NCBI GenBank assembly: GCA_014529385.2
Contig: CM043966.1
Location: 96,796,087 to 96,860,086, forward strand
Source: Adiantum capillus-veneris
Lineage: Eukaryota > Streptophyta > Polypodiopsida > Polypodiales > Pteridaceae
Reading direction: 5' to 3'
DNA length: 64,000 bases
Shown here: positions 31,257 through 43,199 of the stretch, in pieces
How the letters are laid out: each line of letters opens with the position of its first letter
Position numbering within the stretch: the first letter of the stretch is position 1
The notes under the pieces: generated by a model
What the model was told of the DNA's origin: nothing
Database searches by the model: none
The model's input: only the letters and a program-made list of their open reading frames with translations
Translations under genes and position numbers: made by a program

Positions 31257-31350
31257 GCAAGATGCCGATACGGGCACAAAAATTCACACTGATCTTATTC
31301 GTCAGCGACTATTGATGAAAAAAGATATTGTGCTTGGCAATGCCTGCTGC
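31257..31350 (+). pseudogene. Short PPR fragment
   Basis: One linker and part of a motif are present (DADTGTKIHTDLIRQRLL, then DIVLGNA). The fragment is then replaced by unrelated sequence. Confidence 0.7.
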
Positions 31351-31560
31351 ACATTTCACAAGAAGGTCCAGATTCTCTATAAAGCTTTGAATTTGTTAAT
31401 CTTAGTGTGGTCCTGCTCATGAGCACCCCAGCCAAGGTGTACTCACGAAAGCATAAGGAGTTCTTGATCGGCTTCATGTCCGAGCTGTCTTCACTATTAC
31501 AGATAAGCCCAATATGGTTGTTGCAACTAGAAAGCACTATGTTGTTCTCACCGCATGAGA
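31351..31560 (+). other. Non-PPR insert with partial repeat downstream
   Basis: The block around AGCATAAGGAGTTCTTGATC ... CACTATTACAGATAAGCCCA recurs in degraded form at about 32248-32320. Its origin is unknown, and no coding domain is seen. Confidence 0.4.
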
Positions 31561-31584
31561 GATGAAGGCCTCTTTCCAATTGTT

Positions 31585-31930
31585 CAAATGCAATTACTTA
31601 TACTTGGCATTGTCTTGGTCGATATGTATGCCTTGCACTGTCTTGGTCGATATGTATGCCAAATGTGGTGCACTTCAGAAAGCACAAAAAGTGGTTGAGG
31701 AGCTTCCTATATGGAATGTTGCCTCTTGGAATGCACTGAGTGCGGTATGTGTGCAAACGAGAGCAGGCCAGAAAGCTCTAGGCTGTTTTCAGCTGATGCG
31801 ATGCGAGGGCCTCTTTCCAGTTGCAATCACCTATGTATGCATCTTGAAGGCATGTGGCTCTATGCAAGGTGCCAGCCTATGGGCACAAAACTTCACAATT
31901 AGTCAGAGGCTATTGAAAAAAGATGAGTAA
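31585..31930 (+). pseudogene. PPR fragment, near-copy of 30565-30860
   Basis: It carries [52 protein letters not shown] and LWAQNFTISQRLLKK. Similarity to the upstream fragment is very high by eye, with a few substitutions only, indicating a recent local duplication. It ends in a stop soon after the last motif. Confidence 0.85.
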
Positions 31931-32581
31931 TCACTTCGAATCGACGCAGGATGTTGGCAAGGAAGCTCGTCAAGGTTGTTCTAAGCATATGCAAGCAGAA
32001 GGCCTTTCTCCAATGCAATCATCTATGGACGCAAGCACCTATGCTAGCATCTTGAAAGACTTCGTAATATGTTGGCATGGGTGAGAGAATTTATGATGAG
32101 AGTGCTAGTCAGTCACAAGCTATTCAGAAACAGGTTGTTCTTAGCAGGGATTTCCTTTATATGTATGGAAAATGTGGTGCCCTTACAATGTCCATAGAAA
32201 GGCAACAATCCACTAACAACTATAGGGAAAAAGCAATACTCGTGAAACACATCAAGCAGACTCACAAAAGCATGATAAGTTCTCATGTCGGAACTGTCAT
32301 CACTATTACAGATAAGCCCAACGTGGCTGTTTCAATATGAAGACGTTGACATGGATGAGAGAATTAATGATGAGATTACTAGTCACGGGCTGTTGCCAAA
32401 AAATATCGTGCTTCCTGTGATCTGGAGTGTGGATGTAAGATTTGTCCCACGGGGACAGGGCCAGAAAGCTCTAATTCTCTTTCACCAGATGTGAATCGAG
32501 GGCCTCTCTCCTGATGCAATCACCTATGCATGCATCTTGAAGGCATGTGGCTCTACGCACGATGCCCAACATCATTGACAC
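31931..32581 (+). pseudogene. Strongly decayed PPR fragments
   Basis: Isolated PPR-like phrases (ASTYASILK, LYMYGKCGAL, AITYACILKACGST) occur with stops and unrelated inserts between them. Part of 32248-32320 repeats the insert at 31351-31560. Confidence 0.65.
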
Positions 32582-32888
32582 AAGGAAGTGCATCAACGAG
32601 AGACATTCAATCCCGCGGTGAGTAAGCATTATCGTTTTTTGATTTTTGACACTGAGAACGCAGTTAATGAATGCACTAAAAATTGCACGCTGTCGTGGGA
32701 ATGGCACGTCCCCTCGCATTATAAAAATTGGGGAGGATTGTGCAAACTCGCCCATGTAAGGAGACTTGCATGTTTTCTTCTTCTTTTTTGAAACATGAAA
32801 ATGAAACAACAAACAATTAATAACATTGACATCTTCTATGATCACGAACATTGAGCTTGACAAAATTCTAGTCCTCCTTGTGGTTTTT
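32582..32888 (+). repeat. PPR-associated tail module, copy 2
   Basis: Homologous to 12369-12675 in the same orientation and the same position after PPR fragments. Both start AAGGAAGT and end near CTCCTTGTGG. Confidence 0.75.
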
Positions 32889-33568
<680 letters not shown>

Positions 33569-33697
33569 AAAGAAGGAATTGTGTGTACACACGGCTCCGT
33601 AGACAGACTTTCCTCCAGACGATTGGGAGCATTGTATTGCAGAGGTAAATGAATTGAGTGTTGATCCATGATGGAATTAAACATGCAGGCACACGAG

Positions 33698-33834
<137 letters not shown>

Positions 33835-33934
33835 TGCATATATGTGTTGGTCTTCTTCCCTGGAAAAAAAGAGAGAGAGAGGGAGAGAGATTAAGAGACA
33901 TGCAAAAATACCCCAGAGGTCGTATAGAGGTAAG

Positions 33935-36900
33935 ATATTGTTAGTCACGGGCTATTGACAAAAAACGTCGTGCTTGGCATTGCCTTGGTTGACATGTATG
34001 CCAAATGTGGTGTACTTCATGAAGCACAAAAAGTACTTGACAAGCTTCCTCTCTAGAATGTCATCTCTTATAGTGGCAGGGCCAGGAAGCTCTGGACTGT
34101 TTTCACAAAAAGTGCATGACAAGCTTCCTCTGAGGAATGTCCAATAGTGGTGGTAGGGCCAGGAAGCTTTGGCCTGTTTTCAGCACATGCAAAGAGAAGG
34201 AAGCTCTCCAAATGCATTCAGCTACACTTGTATCTTGAAGGCAAGATGCTAATATGGGCAAAAGAATTCACGATGATATCGTTAGTCAGGGATTGCTGGA
34301 AAAAAATAGTGTACTTGGCACAGCCTTGGCATGTATACAGAAAGCACAAAAGGTGCTTGAGGAGCTAATTGTTCGGAGCGTCGTCTCTTGGAATGCATTG
34401 ATTGCAGGATACGCACAATAGGAGCACACATAGAAAGCTTTAGGCTCTTTCAATGATTGAAAAGTGAGGGCATCTATCCATATGTAATCACCTATGCATG
34501 CATCTTGAAGGCATGTGACTCTACCCAAGATGTTGATATGGGCTTAAATATTTTCTCTAAAATTGTTAGCCAAGTGTTGTTGCAAAAATTGGCGTGCTTG
34601 GCAATGCCTTGGTCCACACACATCCGTTTTCTCTCGCAACACCTCCAAGCAAGCAACAATAAAGGCTACACAAGAAAAAATGGAGAGCAAGAGAACAAGT
34701 CTTTCTTTTGTGAGCTCACTTAAAGACTGTGCTGAGGAGAAGGTTTTGTACCAAGGCAGTAGGATTCATGCTGATATTCGCGATAGTGGGTAACTTGAAA
34801 AAAATGCATACTTGGAAAAATGTTCGTCAGTATGTATGTCAAGTGCGGTGCACCTGTTAGGGTGCAGCAAGTCTTCGATGAGCTTACTGTGAGGGATGTC
34901 ATCTTGTGGAATGCAATGATTGTAGGATATGCCCAACAGAGACACAATCATCTATGCATGCATCCTGAAGGCATGTGGCTCTACTCAAGATGCTGATACA
35001 CACATCCGTTTTCTCTCGCAACATCGCCAAGCAAGCAGCAATAAAGGCTACAAAAAAAAAAGAGCAACAGAATGAGTCTTTCTTTTATGAGCTCACTTAA
35101 AGATTGTACTAATGAGAAGGTTTTGTACGAAGGCAATAGCATTCATGGTGATATTTTCGATAGTGGGTTACTTGGAAAGAATGCATACTTAGGAAAAATG
35201 TTTGTCAGTATGTATGTCAAGTGCGGTGCACCAAACAACAAATCTTTGACAAGGTTACTGTGTGGGATGTCATCTTGTGGAATGCATTGATTGCAGGATA
35301 TGCCCAACCGAGACAGGGCTAGGAAGTTGTGGGCTGTTTTTACCTGATGCGTAGTGAGGGCCTATCTCCAGACGTAATCACCTATGTGTGCATCTGAAAG
35401 GCATGCGCATTGTGGCTCTACGCAAGATGCTGATATGGACATAAAACTTCACGATGATATTGTTATTATTAGGCTACTGAAAAGAGATGTTGTGCTCGGC
35501 ACTGCCTTGGTCAATGTGTATGCCAAATGTAGTGCACTTGAGAAAGTACAAATAGTGCTTGAGGAGCTTTTTGTTTGGAACAACGTCTCTTGGAACGCAC
35601 TGCTGTTTCAAAAAACTTTCGTGATTTGCTATGCCTTGGTTGATATGTATGCCAAATGTGGTACACTTCAGAAAGCACAAAAAGTGCTTGAGGAGCTTTT
35701 TATTCGGAATGTTTTCTCTTGGAGGACGTTGATTGCGGGATGCGTGTAACAAGAGCAGGCCAAAAAGCTCAAGGCTATTTTCAGTGGATGCCAAGCAAGG
35801 GCCTCTCTCTAGACACATACAGATGCATCTTGACCTTCTCTACCAAGGCACTAGGATTCATGCTAATATTCGCGATAGTGGGTAACTTGAAAAGAATGCA
35901 TACTTAGAAAAATGTTGGTCAGTATGTATGTCAAGTGTTGTAAGTGTGCAACAAGTCTTCGACAAGCTTACTGTATGGGACGTCGTCCTTGTGGAATGCG
36001 CTAATTGTAAGATATGCGCAACAAAGATGCAATCACATATGCATGGGCCAAAAAGCTCCGATTTGTTTTCAGCAGATGCGAAGCTAGGGCCTCTCTCTAG
36101 ATGCAATCACCTACGTATGCATCTTGAAAGCATGTGGCTCTATGCAAGATGTTGATATGGGCACAAAAATTCCCAACTGTATTGTTAGTTAAAGGCTATT
36201 GAAAAAAGATGTCATCCTTTGCAGTGCCTTGGTCAATATGTATCGCAAGTGTTGATTGTGGGATAGCACAACAAGAGCGCCTTGGTCGATATGTAGTCCA
36301 AATCTGGTGTACTTTAGGGAGCACAGAAAGTGCTTGAGGACATTCCTGTCTGGAATGCCATCTCCTGGAGTGCATTGAGCACGGAATATGCGCAACATGA
36401 GCAGGACCATAAATCTCTAGGTTGTTTTTAGCGGACGCAAAGCGATGGCCTCTCTCCTGATGCACTCACATACGCGTGCATCTTGAAGGCATGTGGCTCT
36501 ACGGAAGATGCTGATATGTGCATAAAAATTCACACAGATATTGTTAATCAAGGAATGTTGAAAAAGATGGCGTGCTTGCGAATGCATTGGTTGACATGTT
36601 TGCTAAATGTGGTGCACTTTAAAAAATTCACTTCTGATATTGTTAGTCCGAGGGTTGTTGCAAAAAATGTCGTCCTTGGCAATGCCTTGGTCGATATGTA
36701 TGCCAAATGTGGTGCACTACAGAAAGCACAGAAAGTGCTTGAGGAGCTTCCTGTCCGGGATGTCATCTCTTAGAGTGTATCGATGGCCGGATATGCAAGC
36801 AGGGCAAAAATCTTTAGGTTGTTTTAGCCGATGCAAATCGAGGACCTCTCTCTTGATGCAATCATGTATGCGTGCATCTTGAAAGCATGTGGTTCTATGC

Positions 36901-36970
36901 AAGATGATGGTATGGGTTGTTAGTCAGGGGTTGTTGAAAAAGATGTTGTGCTTGGCAATGCCTTGATGAC
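33935..36970 (+). pseudogene. PPR gene fragments, block 3
   Basis: Many plus-strand PPR motifs occur in broken frames, for example [22 protein letters not shown] near 35500, [22 protein letters not shown] near 35635 and [22 protein letters not shown] near 36680. In between lie pieces of a PPR N-terminal region (SLSFVSSLKDC, EKVLYQGSRIHADI, MYVKCGAP). No complete gene, transit peptide or E/DYW end is visible. The order of pieces suggests repeated local duplication and deletion of one ancestral gene type. The block ends near 36968, where the PPR similarity stops abruptly. Confidence 0.85.
34611..35320 (+). repeat. Duplicated PPR N-terminal module
   Basis: About 340 bases starting CACATCCGTTTTCTCTCGCA occur near 34618 and again near 34998, both running through SLSFVSSLKDC and MYVKCGAP. 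A third, partial copy is seen at about 35845-35990. Confidence 0.8.
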
Positions 36971-37191
36971 ACAACACATAATGGTGGGAAGGTGATGCAA
37001 CAATGCAAGGGAGGTCTGGCAGTCGATCCATCCAACATTGTGCTTCAATGCAGACGACTAATAGCAAGGTACACTTATATTTTGTGTTTTGATTTGCTCA
37101 GCGTGATCTCTAAATTTCTTAGATTACATCATGTAAACAATAAACCAATGAATTTATATCATTTTTATCGAAAAGATTTCAGATGAAGGTG

Positions 37192-37289
37192 ACAAGGACT
37201 TGTTATATCCAACAAAGGGACACACGGACAATACATCAAGACAAGGACTTGTTATATCCAACAAAGGGACACACGGACAATACATCAAG
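37192..37289. repeat. Perfect 49-bp tandem duplication
   Basis: ACAAGGACTTGTTATATCC starts at 37192 and 37241, and the two 49-base units are identical. It must be recent. Confidence 0.95.
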
Positions 37290-38339
37290 ACATGGAAACA
37301 TGGAATGATACACGTCTTTATAAAACATCAGTAATTAGTTCCTCGTATAATTATAAATTTTTACAATAAAAAGTTCCTCCAACACCGGAGGAGAAGCATA
37401 AGTCCCCCTTCAAGAGTGGAGGGGGTAAAAGTGGCGGGGGAAGGGCACGTTTCCTATGGTATCTTTATAAATGTGTAGAACGGTGCCAATTACACACCAT
37501 ACATCCGTATGGTTTTATTTTTTTTAGCACATGCATCGCGAATGCACAAAGTGCATCTTGCTGTGTTTTATTTATAACGTGGAAATACATCTTTTAATGC
37601 AGAATCTCATTTGTGATGTGAGGTCATAGAGCTTTTGGTGAAAGCTTTGAGGAAAGATGTTCTGGTGACTTCATCAAAAGCTATGTCATATGGTAAAATC
37701 CACACCACTATCACTTTTTTACTTCTTACCATATATATAGTGAAGCAATCAAGGCAAACTAGTTATTCTATGTGGAACATGTAGGTTAATATGGCAAAAT
37801 GATTATATGTAACAATATTTTGTAAATATGCATTGGGAATGAGATTTAGACCTTCTTGCTAGTGTACATGATGTGATGATATCACGTCGAGCATGTAGGT
37901 TTATTATGGAACCAATGGTATTTTCTTCTGTCTCGTGATCTTTAGCTTGGGGACCTTAACCTATGATTTTTCACTTGCATTGTAATGATGTAAGTATGTG
38001 TGTGTCATGATTGTCGAGGAAATCTCCCACTACGAAGTGGCCAATCGATTCATGAACTGTCCATATTTATGGGAATCTTATGGTTGGGTGGTGAAATCAG
38101 TTTATCAATGCTTCTTAAGCAGAGATCTTTGTGGAGAGCTTACCTTATAGATTTATGCCATGCCTACCTTTCATTGGTGTATGAGAATTGATAAAGGTGA
38201 TGCACTTGTGCAAGGCAAAAGAGCTCATGCCTTACTGTTGAGACTCATTTCATATCAACAGATGTTTCACATCAATCAATTTATTTGATTCAACTTTTGA
38301 TATAGACTCTATTTTTCTTAGGAGTGTGTGGTCCGTCCG

Positions 38340-38343
<4 letters not shown>

Positions 38344-38388
<45 letters not shown>
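38344..38388. repeat. (GA)n microsatellite
   Basis: About 22 uninterrupted GA units. Confidence 0.95.
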
Positions 38389-38390
<2 letters not shown>

Positions 38391-38501
38391 CTTTTCTTGC
38401 TCCGGACTCCCCACGCTTTGCCTTGGCGTCCACTCCCCCCTCCAATCCCTCTCCTTATGCCACGTGGCAAGGTCCTCCAAAATGCATTAGATAGTATATA
38501 G

Positions 38502-38631
38502 ATGAGTTGTAAATCTTTAGTGCATATATTCCATTTGAATATAAGGTCCGTCCACCTAAAAAAGAGATGAGTTGTAAATCTTTACTGCATATAGTCCATT
38601 TGAATATAAGGTCCAACTACTTAAAAAAGCT
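38502..38631. repeat. 65-bp tandem duplication
   Basis: GATGAGTTGTAAATCTTTA starts both copies, with few substitutions between them. Confidence 0.85.
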
Positions 38632-39540
38632 CGTGTTGTTCTTGAAGCACGTTTCAAAGCAACAATTGTTCCACATTGGTGAATTTGTTTGATGCAAATT
38701 TTGCTGATTTTTAATCTTTGTAGATTGTGAATATATACTTCTATTTGATTCTAAGAGACCTTGATTCATCAAAAGATGTTATCTTTTCCATGCAAGTGAA
38801 ATATATAAAAAAAAACTAATAGTTACGTATATCCATAGCACTCCCACAATCATACACCAATGTACATTTAAATGAATTTAATGTAGAGCCAACACTATGT
38901 ATAGCTAGATAATGAGTTAATTTCTAGTAACATAAGGGTGATGCACCATTGGGCATCCCCATGGCCATGGTGTAGATTGGAATGATGGAGGCATTTATTG
39001 GGGAATTTGGTGAATTTGTCGAAAATCCATGGAGTTGATACTTCCCAAAGGATCACCCATATGAGTAGTGGTCCTACATATACATGCTTAATTGAAAAAA
39101 ATCCCAAACTTAACTAGCCATTCTAATTCCAAAACCTTAAGTGAGGGAGCCCATTTGAGTCATCTTACAACTTGGCACCTTTTTTTCCAAGAGAAGGAAA
39201 ATGAGAAAGTGGAGAAAGGTTCATGAAAGTACAATTAAACCCTTGTGAAACAATTGTTAATTTGAAATGTGCCTCAAGAATGAACTCCAAGAAAAAGGAA
39301 CAACAACTTAAGGGAATGCTATTATACAGACGGAGGGGCTTTGTAATTTAACTAGTGTAGGGCTCAATGATGTAAGCAAAGAGTCTATACAAATATGTTA
39401 ATACTTAACGATATGTCTTCGGGGAGTCGTTAGGCCTTCTATAATTGTTTATCTACTTGCAAATGGGCTTGCAAGTCTTGAGACTCAAGGCAAAAGCAAT
39501 AGTCTAGATTTGCATATGATATCAATAATGTTCAAATTTT

Positions 39541-41785
39541 GTTTCTCAAAGTGATTTTGCTTCATTGATGATACTCATGGACACGATCTTATGCCCTTAT
39601 TTGGGTAAATTTGCAGTTGTCTTTTTAGACAATATACTTATTCACATCCTTTCTAAGGAATAACATTTAGAACATCTTTGAAAGGTTTTCAATCTGCTTA
39701 GGAAGCATCTTTTATATGCCAAGAAGAGAAAATGTGTTTCTATGCAAAGAGAAGTTCAATATCTTGGCCATATTATTTGAGTTGAGGGTCTAAAGATGAA
39801 TCGTAATAAAGTCGAGGTTGTTTTGGAATGGCCTTCTCCCAAGACTTTGAAAGAGCTTCCAATTTTCTTGGGTATGACTGGCTATTATTGCAAATTTATC
39901 CAGAATGATGCAAAGATATCTATGACTATGACTGACCAATTGAAGTGTCAAGGTCGTCATATTACTTGGCAAGCAAAGAAATAGAGTAGCCTTAACAACC
40001 TTAAGATAGCTTTAGCTATTTCTCCTCTAGTGAACTTTTTTGGATCAACAAAGCCTTTTGTTTTGGAGACTAATGCTAGCAACAAGTCCATTGGTGCAAT
40101 ACAACTTTAGGATGATAGACCAATTGCCATTGAAAGTAAGAAATTAGATGGTGCTCAATTAAATTACTCCACATACGAGCGCAAGCTATATGCTGCTATA
40201 CATGTCCTTCACAAATGGAGGCATTATGTTTATGGTGCAGAGTTTGAGACTGTGTTTGACTATGAGATTTGGAGGGTTGAAAGGCTAGATGGGCAAAGAT
40301 CCTTCAAGAGTATGATTTCTCTTTACGGTATCATAAAGGTTGCTACAACGTGGTAGAAAATGCTATGATATGTTGTATACTACGATGAGGAGTCATGTAG
40401 AAGTAAGGGATCCTTCACTCTAATGTGAGCGTAGATGTTAACTCTACACACAGTTCTACTTTTTCACGAGTAGAACTACAACGATGGAGGAATTATTCTA
40501 GCGATGATGGCTATCTACTCCACAAGGGAAGTGTATGTGTACCCATTGTTAAGACTCTAGGTGCCAAATTATTCATGAGACTTACAACAATCCACATGTA
40601 GGTCCATCCCAGTATCAAGAAGACATATGCATTAGCTATAAGGAAATTTTAGTGTCCAAGTTTACATAAGGACATACTTGAGTATGTCTTACATTGCCAA
40701 AAGTGTCAAGTGACAAAAACTAAGCATCTCAAGGTACGCGAGCTCTTACATCCGTTAGAGATCCCTAATGAGAAATGGAAAAGCATTTCTATGGATTTTG
40801 TTGTCCATCTACCTATGAAAAATTGTGGCCACAACTCTATTTGAGTAGTTGTAGACCTATTGACCAAGATGTGTAGGTTTATTCCAACAAAGACTACGGT
40901 CAAGGCTCCAAAATTGGCATGGCTATTTGTGGAGAATGTATACAGTTTATAAGGCCTTTCATCTAATATTGTTAGTGGCAGATACAAAAGATTTGGTGGC
41001 TATCTCATGATTACTCTTAACTTAAGTACATTTGATCATCCTCAGACATATGGACCAATTGAGCAAGTAAATCATGTTCAAGAAGATATGCTACGAGCTT
41101 ATGTTAATTAGAAGTAGAGAGATTGAGAAGACCATCTACCTATCTTGGAATTTAGTTACAATAGTACAAAGCATCTTTTGTAGGATTTATCCCATTTATG
41201 CTAATGTATGGCTATCAGTCTCGGTGTCCAATCACCGTAGGCTTAGCAAATGAATGCATACATTTGGCTAAGGATTTCTTAAATTTTGATAGGTTACAAA
41301 TTGCTAAGAGCAATGCTCAACAAGCTTAGGACTGCGATAAAAAGTTTGCAGATGAGGAACATTGATAGGTATCCTTTATTGAGGGAGAGTGGGTGTTTTT
41401 AAAAGTTCTAGAGCATTCAGAAAGTTTGAAAATTGGGTGTTGTGGTCCATTCAAAAATCTTAAGAAGATTGGTGAGCGTGCTTACAAATTACATTTACCA
41501 GGACATACACAAATTCATTCTGTTTTCCATGTTAGCCATTTATGCAAACCATTAGAACAGGCGGTTGAGATAATTGAGCCACCCACTCAACCTCACAAAC
41601 CAAAAAATATTTTGGATCATCACAGTTTACGAACATGAAATCATGTTGGTTAGAAATTCCTCATCAAGTGGAAAGATAGATGTGAGGAAGGTGCCACTTG
41701 AAAAAACATAAGTGTACTTAGAAAGAGATTTTCTACATTTTTTAATGTTTTTGAGGACAAAAACTTTTCTCTAAGGGGAGAGTAG
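39541..41785 (+). pseudogene. Ty3/gypsy relic A: RT, RNase H, integrase, C-terminal module
   Basis: Ordered plus-strand pieces begin with reverse transcriptase (PYLGKFAVVFLDNILIH, where the second catalytic Asp is Asn) and YLGHII with a connection region (FLGMTGYYCKFI). RNase H (PFVLETNASNKSIGAIQL ... YSTYERKLYAAIHVLHKWRHYV) follows. The integrase finger (YVLHCQKCQVTK) and core (ISMDFVVHLPM; VVVDLLTKMCRFIPTKTT) come next, then the Gly-Pro-Phe module (CCGPFKNLKKIGERAYKLHLPG ... HSVFHVSHL). Many stops and frameshifts are present. The RT fingers, gag and 5' LTR are missing. A polypurine tract (CTAAGGGGAGAGTAG) leads to a 3' LTR at 41786. It is dead. Confidence 0.9.
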
Positions 41786-41962
41786 TGTCAGGAAAAAGGT
41801 CCTAAGACCTTAGTAAGACTAAGTGTGCGAGGCTCAATGGCACATCCATGTGGACTGGCATGGATGAGGGCTCTCTCTTGGCCAAAGACTATAACTATAG
41901 AGAGGGGATGGTTGGAAGGAGTGTCAGTCATCACTCTACAAGGCTAGCAGCCTTTCAATGAG
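41786..41962 (+). repeat. 3' LTR of gypsy relic A (start; end unclear)
   Basis: It begins TGTCAGGAAAAAGG after the polypurine tract. It aligns with 45854-46035 (relic B), with shared GGTCCTAAGACCTTAG, GGGCTCTCTCT and AGAGGGGATGGTTGG blocks and a TATA-like ACTATAACTATAGAG. The 3' end could not be fixed. Confidence 0.65.
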
Positions 41963-42524
41963 TATTTTTTGGTAAAAATTTCTGCTTATATGTTGGTAAC
42001 AAGGTTCCTACACTAAGTGTGTCATCACAAGATTATCCACGACAAAGTTACTATTCAAACAAAGGTTTTATAGTAAGACTTTAAAACCCCTTCGGTTAGA
42101 AAGAGTACTTTTCCTTTGATCTAGATGGTCAATACCATTACTTTTTCTAGCTAAAGTGGATAATAAAATTATCCTAAGGGTAGAGTTGGGCATAAGATCC
42201 CAACCAAGCCGCTGGTAAGATTATCCCACGATGAGGATAGAGTTTTTGGATGATCTACTTATTCTAGTAATCAGTAACATATCAAAATGTTCCTTTTAGA
42301 GATACTTAGCTAGATGTATGCATTCATTAACTAAACCTATAGTGATGGGAGACCAAGGTTGATAGACACAAATAAGCATAAATGGGTTAAATCCTCCTAA
42401 AACATGCTTTGTACTATTGTAAGAAAATTCCAAGATATGCAGATGGTCTTCCCAATCTATCTACTTCTTATTAACATAGACTCATAGCATGTCTTCTACT
42501 ACCCGATTTACTCACTTAGTCTAT
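41963..42524. other. No gene recognised
   Basis: Sequence between gypsy relic A and the inverted integrase fragment. It may include the rest of the relic A LTR. Confidence 0.4.
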
Positions 42525-42938
42525 TCATCTATCTGACAATGGTCTTAAGTTAAGAGTAGTCTCAAGATTATAGAATATTGCTCTCCAAAAATGGCCATCA
42601 AATTTTTGATCTCTATTGCTAATAATATTAAACGCCCTATAACTTGTATATGTTCTGCACGAATAGCCGTACCAATTTGGAGCCTTGATCGTAGTCTTTG
42701 TAGGAATAAACCTACACATCTTGGTCATTAGGTCTACTACTACAATGAAATAGATAATATTTATTTGTGTTATTGCTTCTTTGACTTGTCTATACATGAA
42801 GTAGAAAAGGCTTATTTTGTTTCTAAAAGTGTTGAACTTAATCAAGTTTGCATGCATATCAAGATGCTTTTTCTGATAATTTACCTTTGAGTTTACCTGC
42901 AAAGTGGGAAATACAACATAGTCGAGTTGTAAGGCCAC
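42525..42938 (-). pseudogene. Inverted gypsy integrase fragment
   Basis: The minus-strand frame carries FIVVVDLMTKMCRFIPTKTT and IISNRDQKFDGHFWRAIFYN, the central integrase core of the same family as relics A and B, which are on the plus strand. It indicates an independent, opposite insertion or an inversion. Flanking gypsy parts on this strand are not recognisable. Confidence 0.75.
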
Positions 42939-43199
42939 ATAGTAAACCTATAAGCAGCCAACACATAGGCTTAGTCAAAGCGAAGTCAAGGAATTAGAAT
43001 GCCAACTAGCTGAGTAAATTAGTAAGGGATTCCTAGTTCTTATCCATGGGCATACCCCCTCCCCCAAAGAATAATTTTTGTCCTAAAAAAAAAGGGGGGA
43101 AACATCTTGGAAATTACACATTGGCATTTCCAAGTTGCTTCTTCATCTCTATCATTCCACTTAACTAGTACCTCTCGGTACACTTTATGTCAGGTTTGC

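Larger units (their letters stand above)
36971..39540. other. Gene-free stretch with small tandem repeats
   Basis: No coding domain is recognised. It contains a perfect 49-bp tandem duplication (37192-37289), a GA tract (about 38344-38388) and a 65-bp tandem duplication (38502-38631). The rest is AT-rich. Confidence 0.5.
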
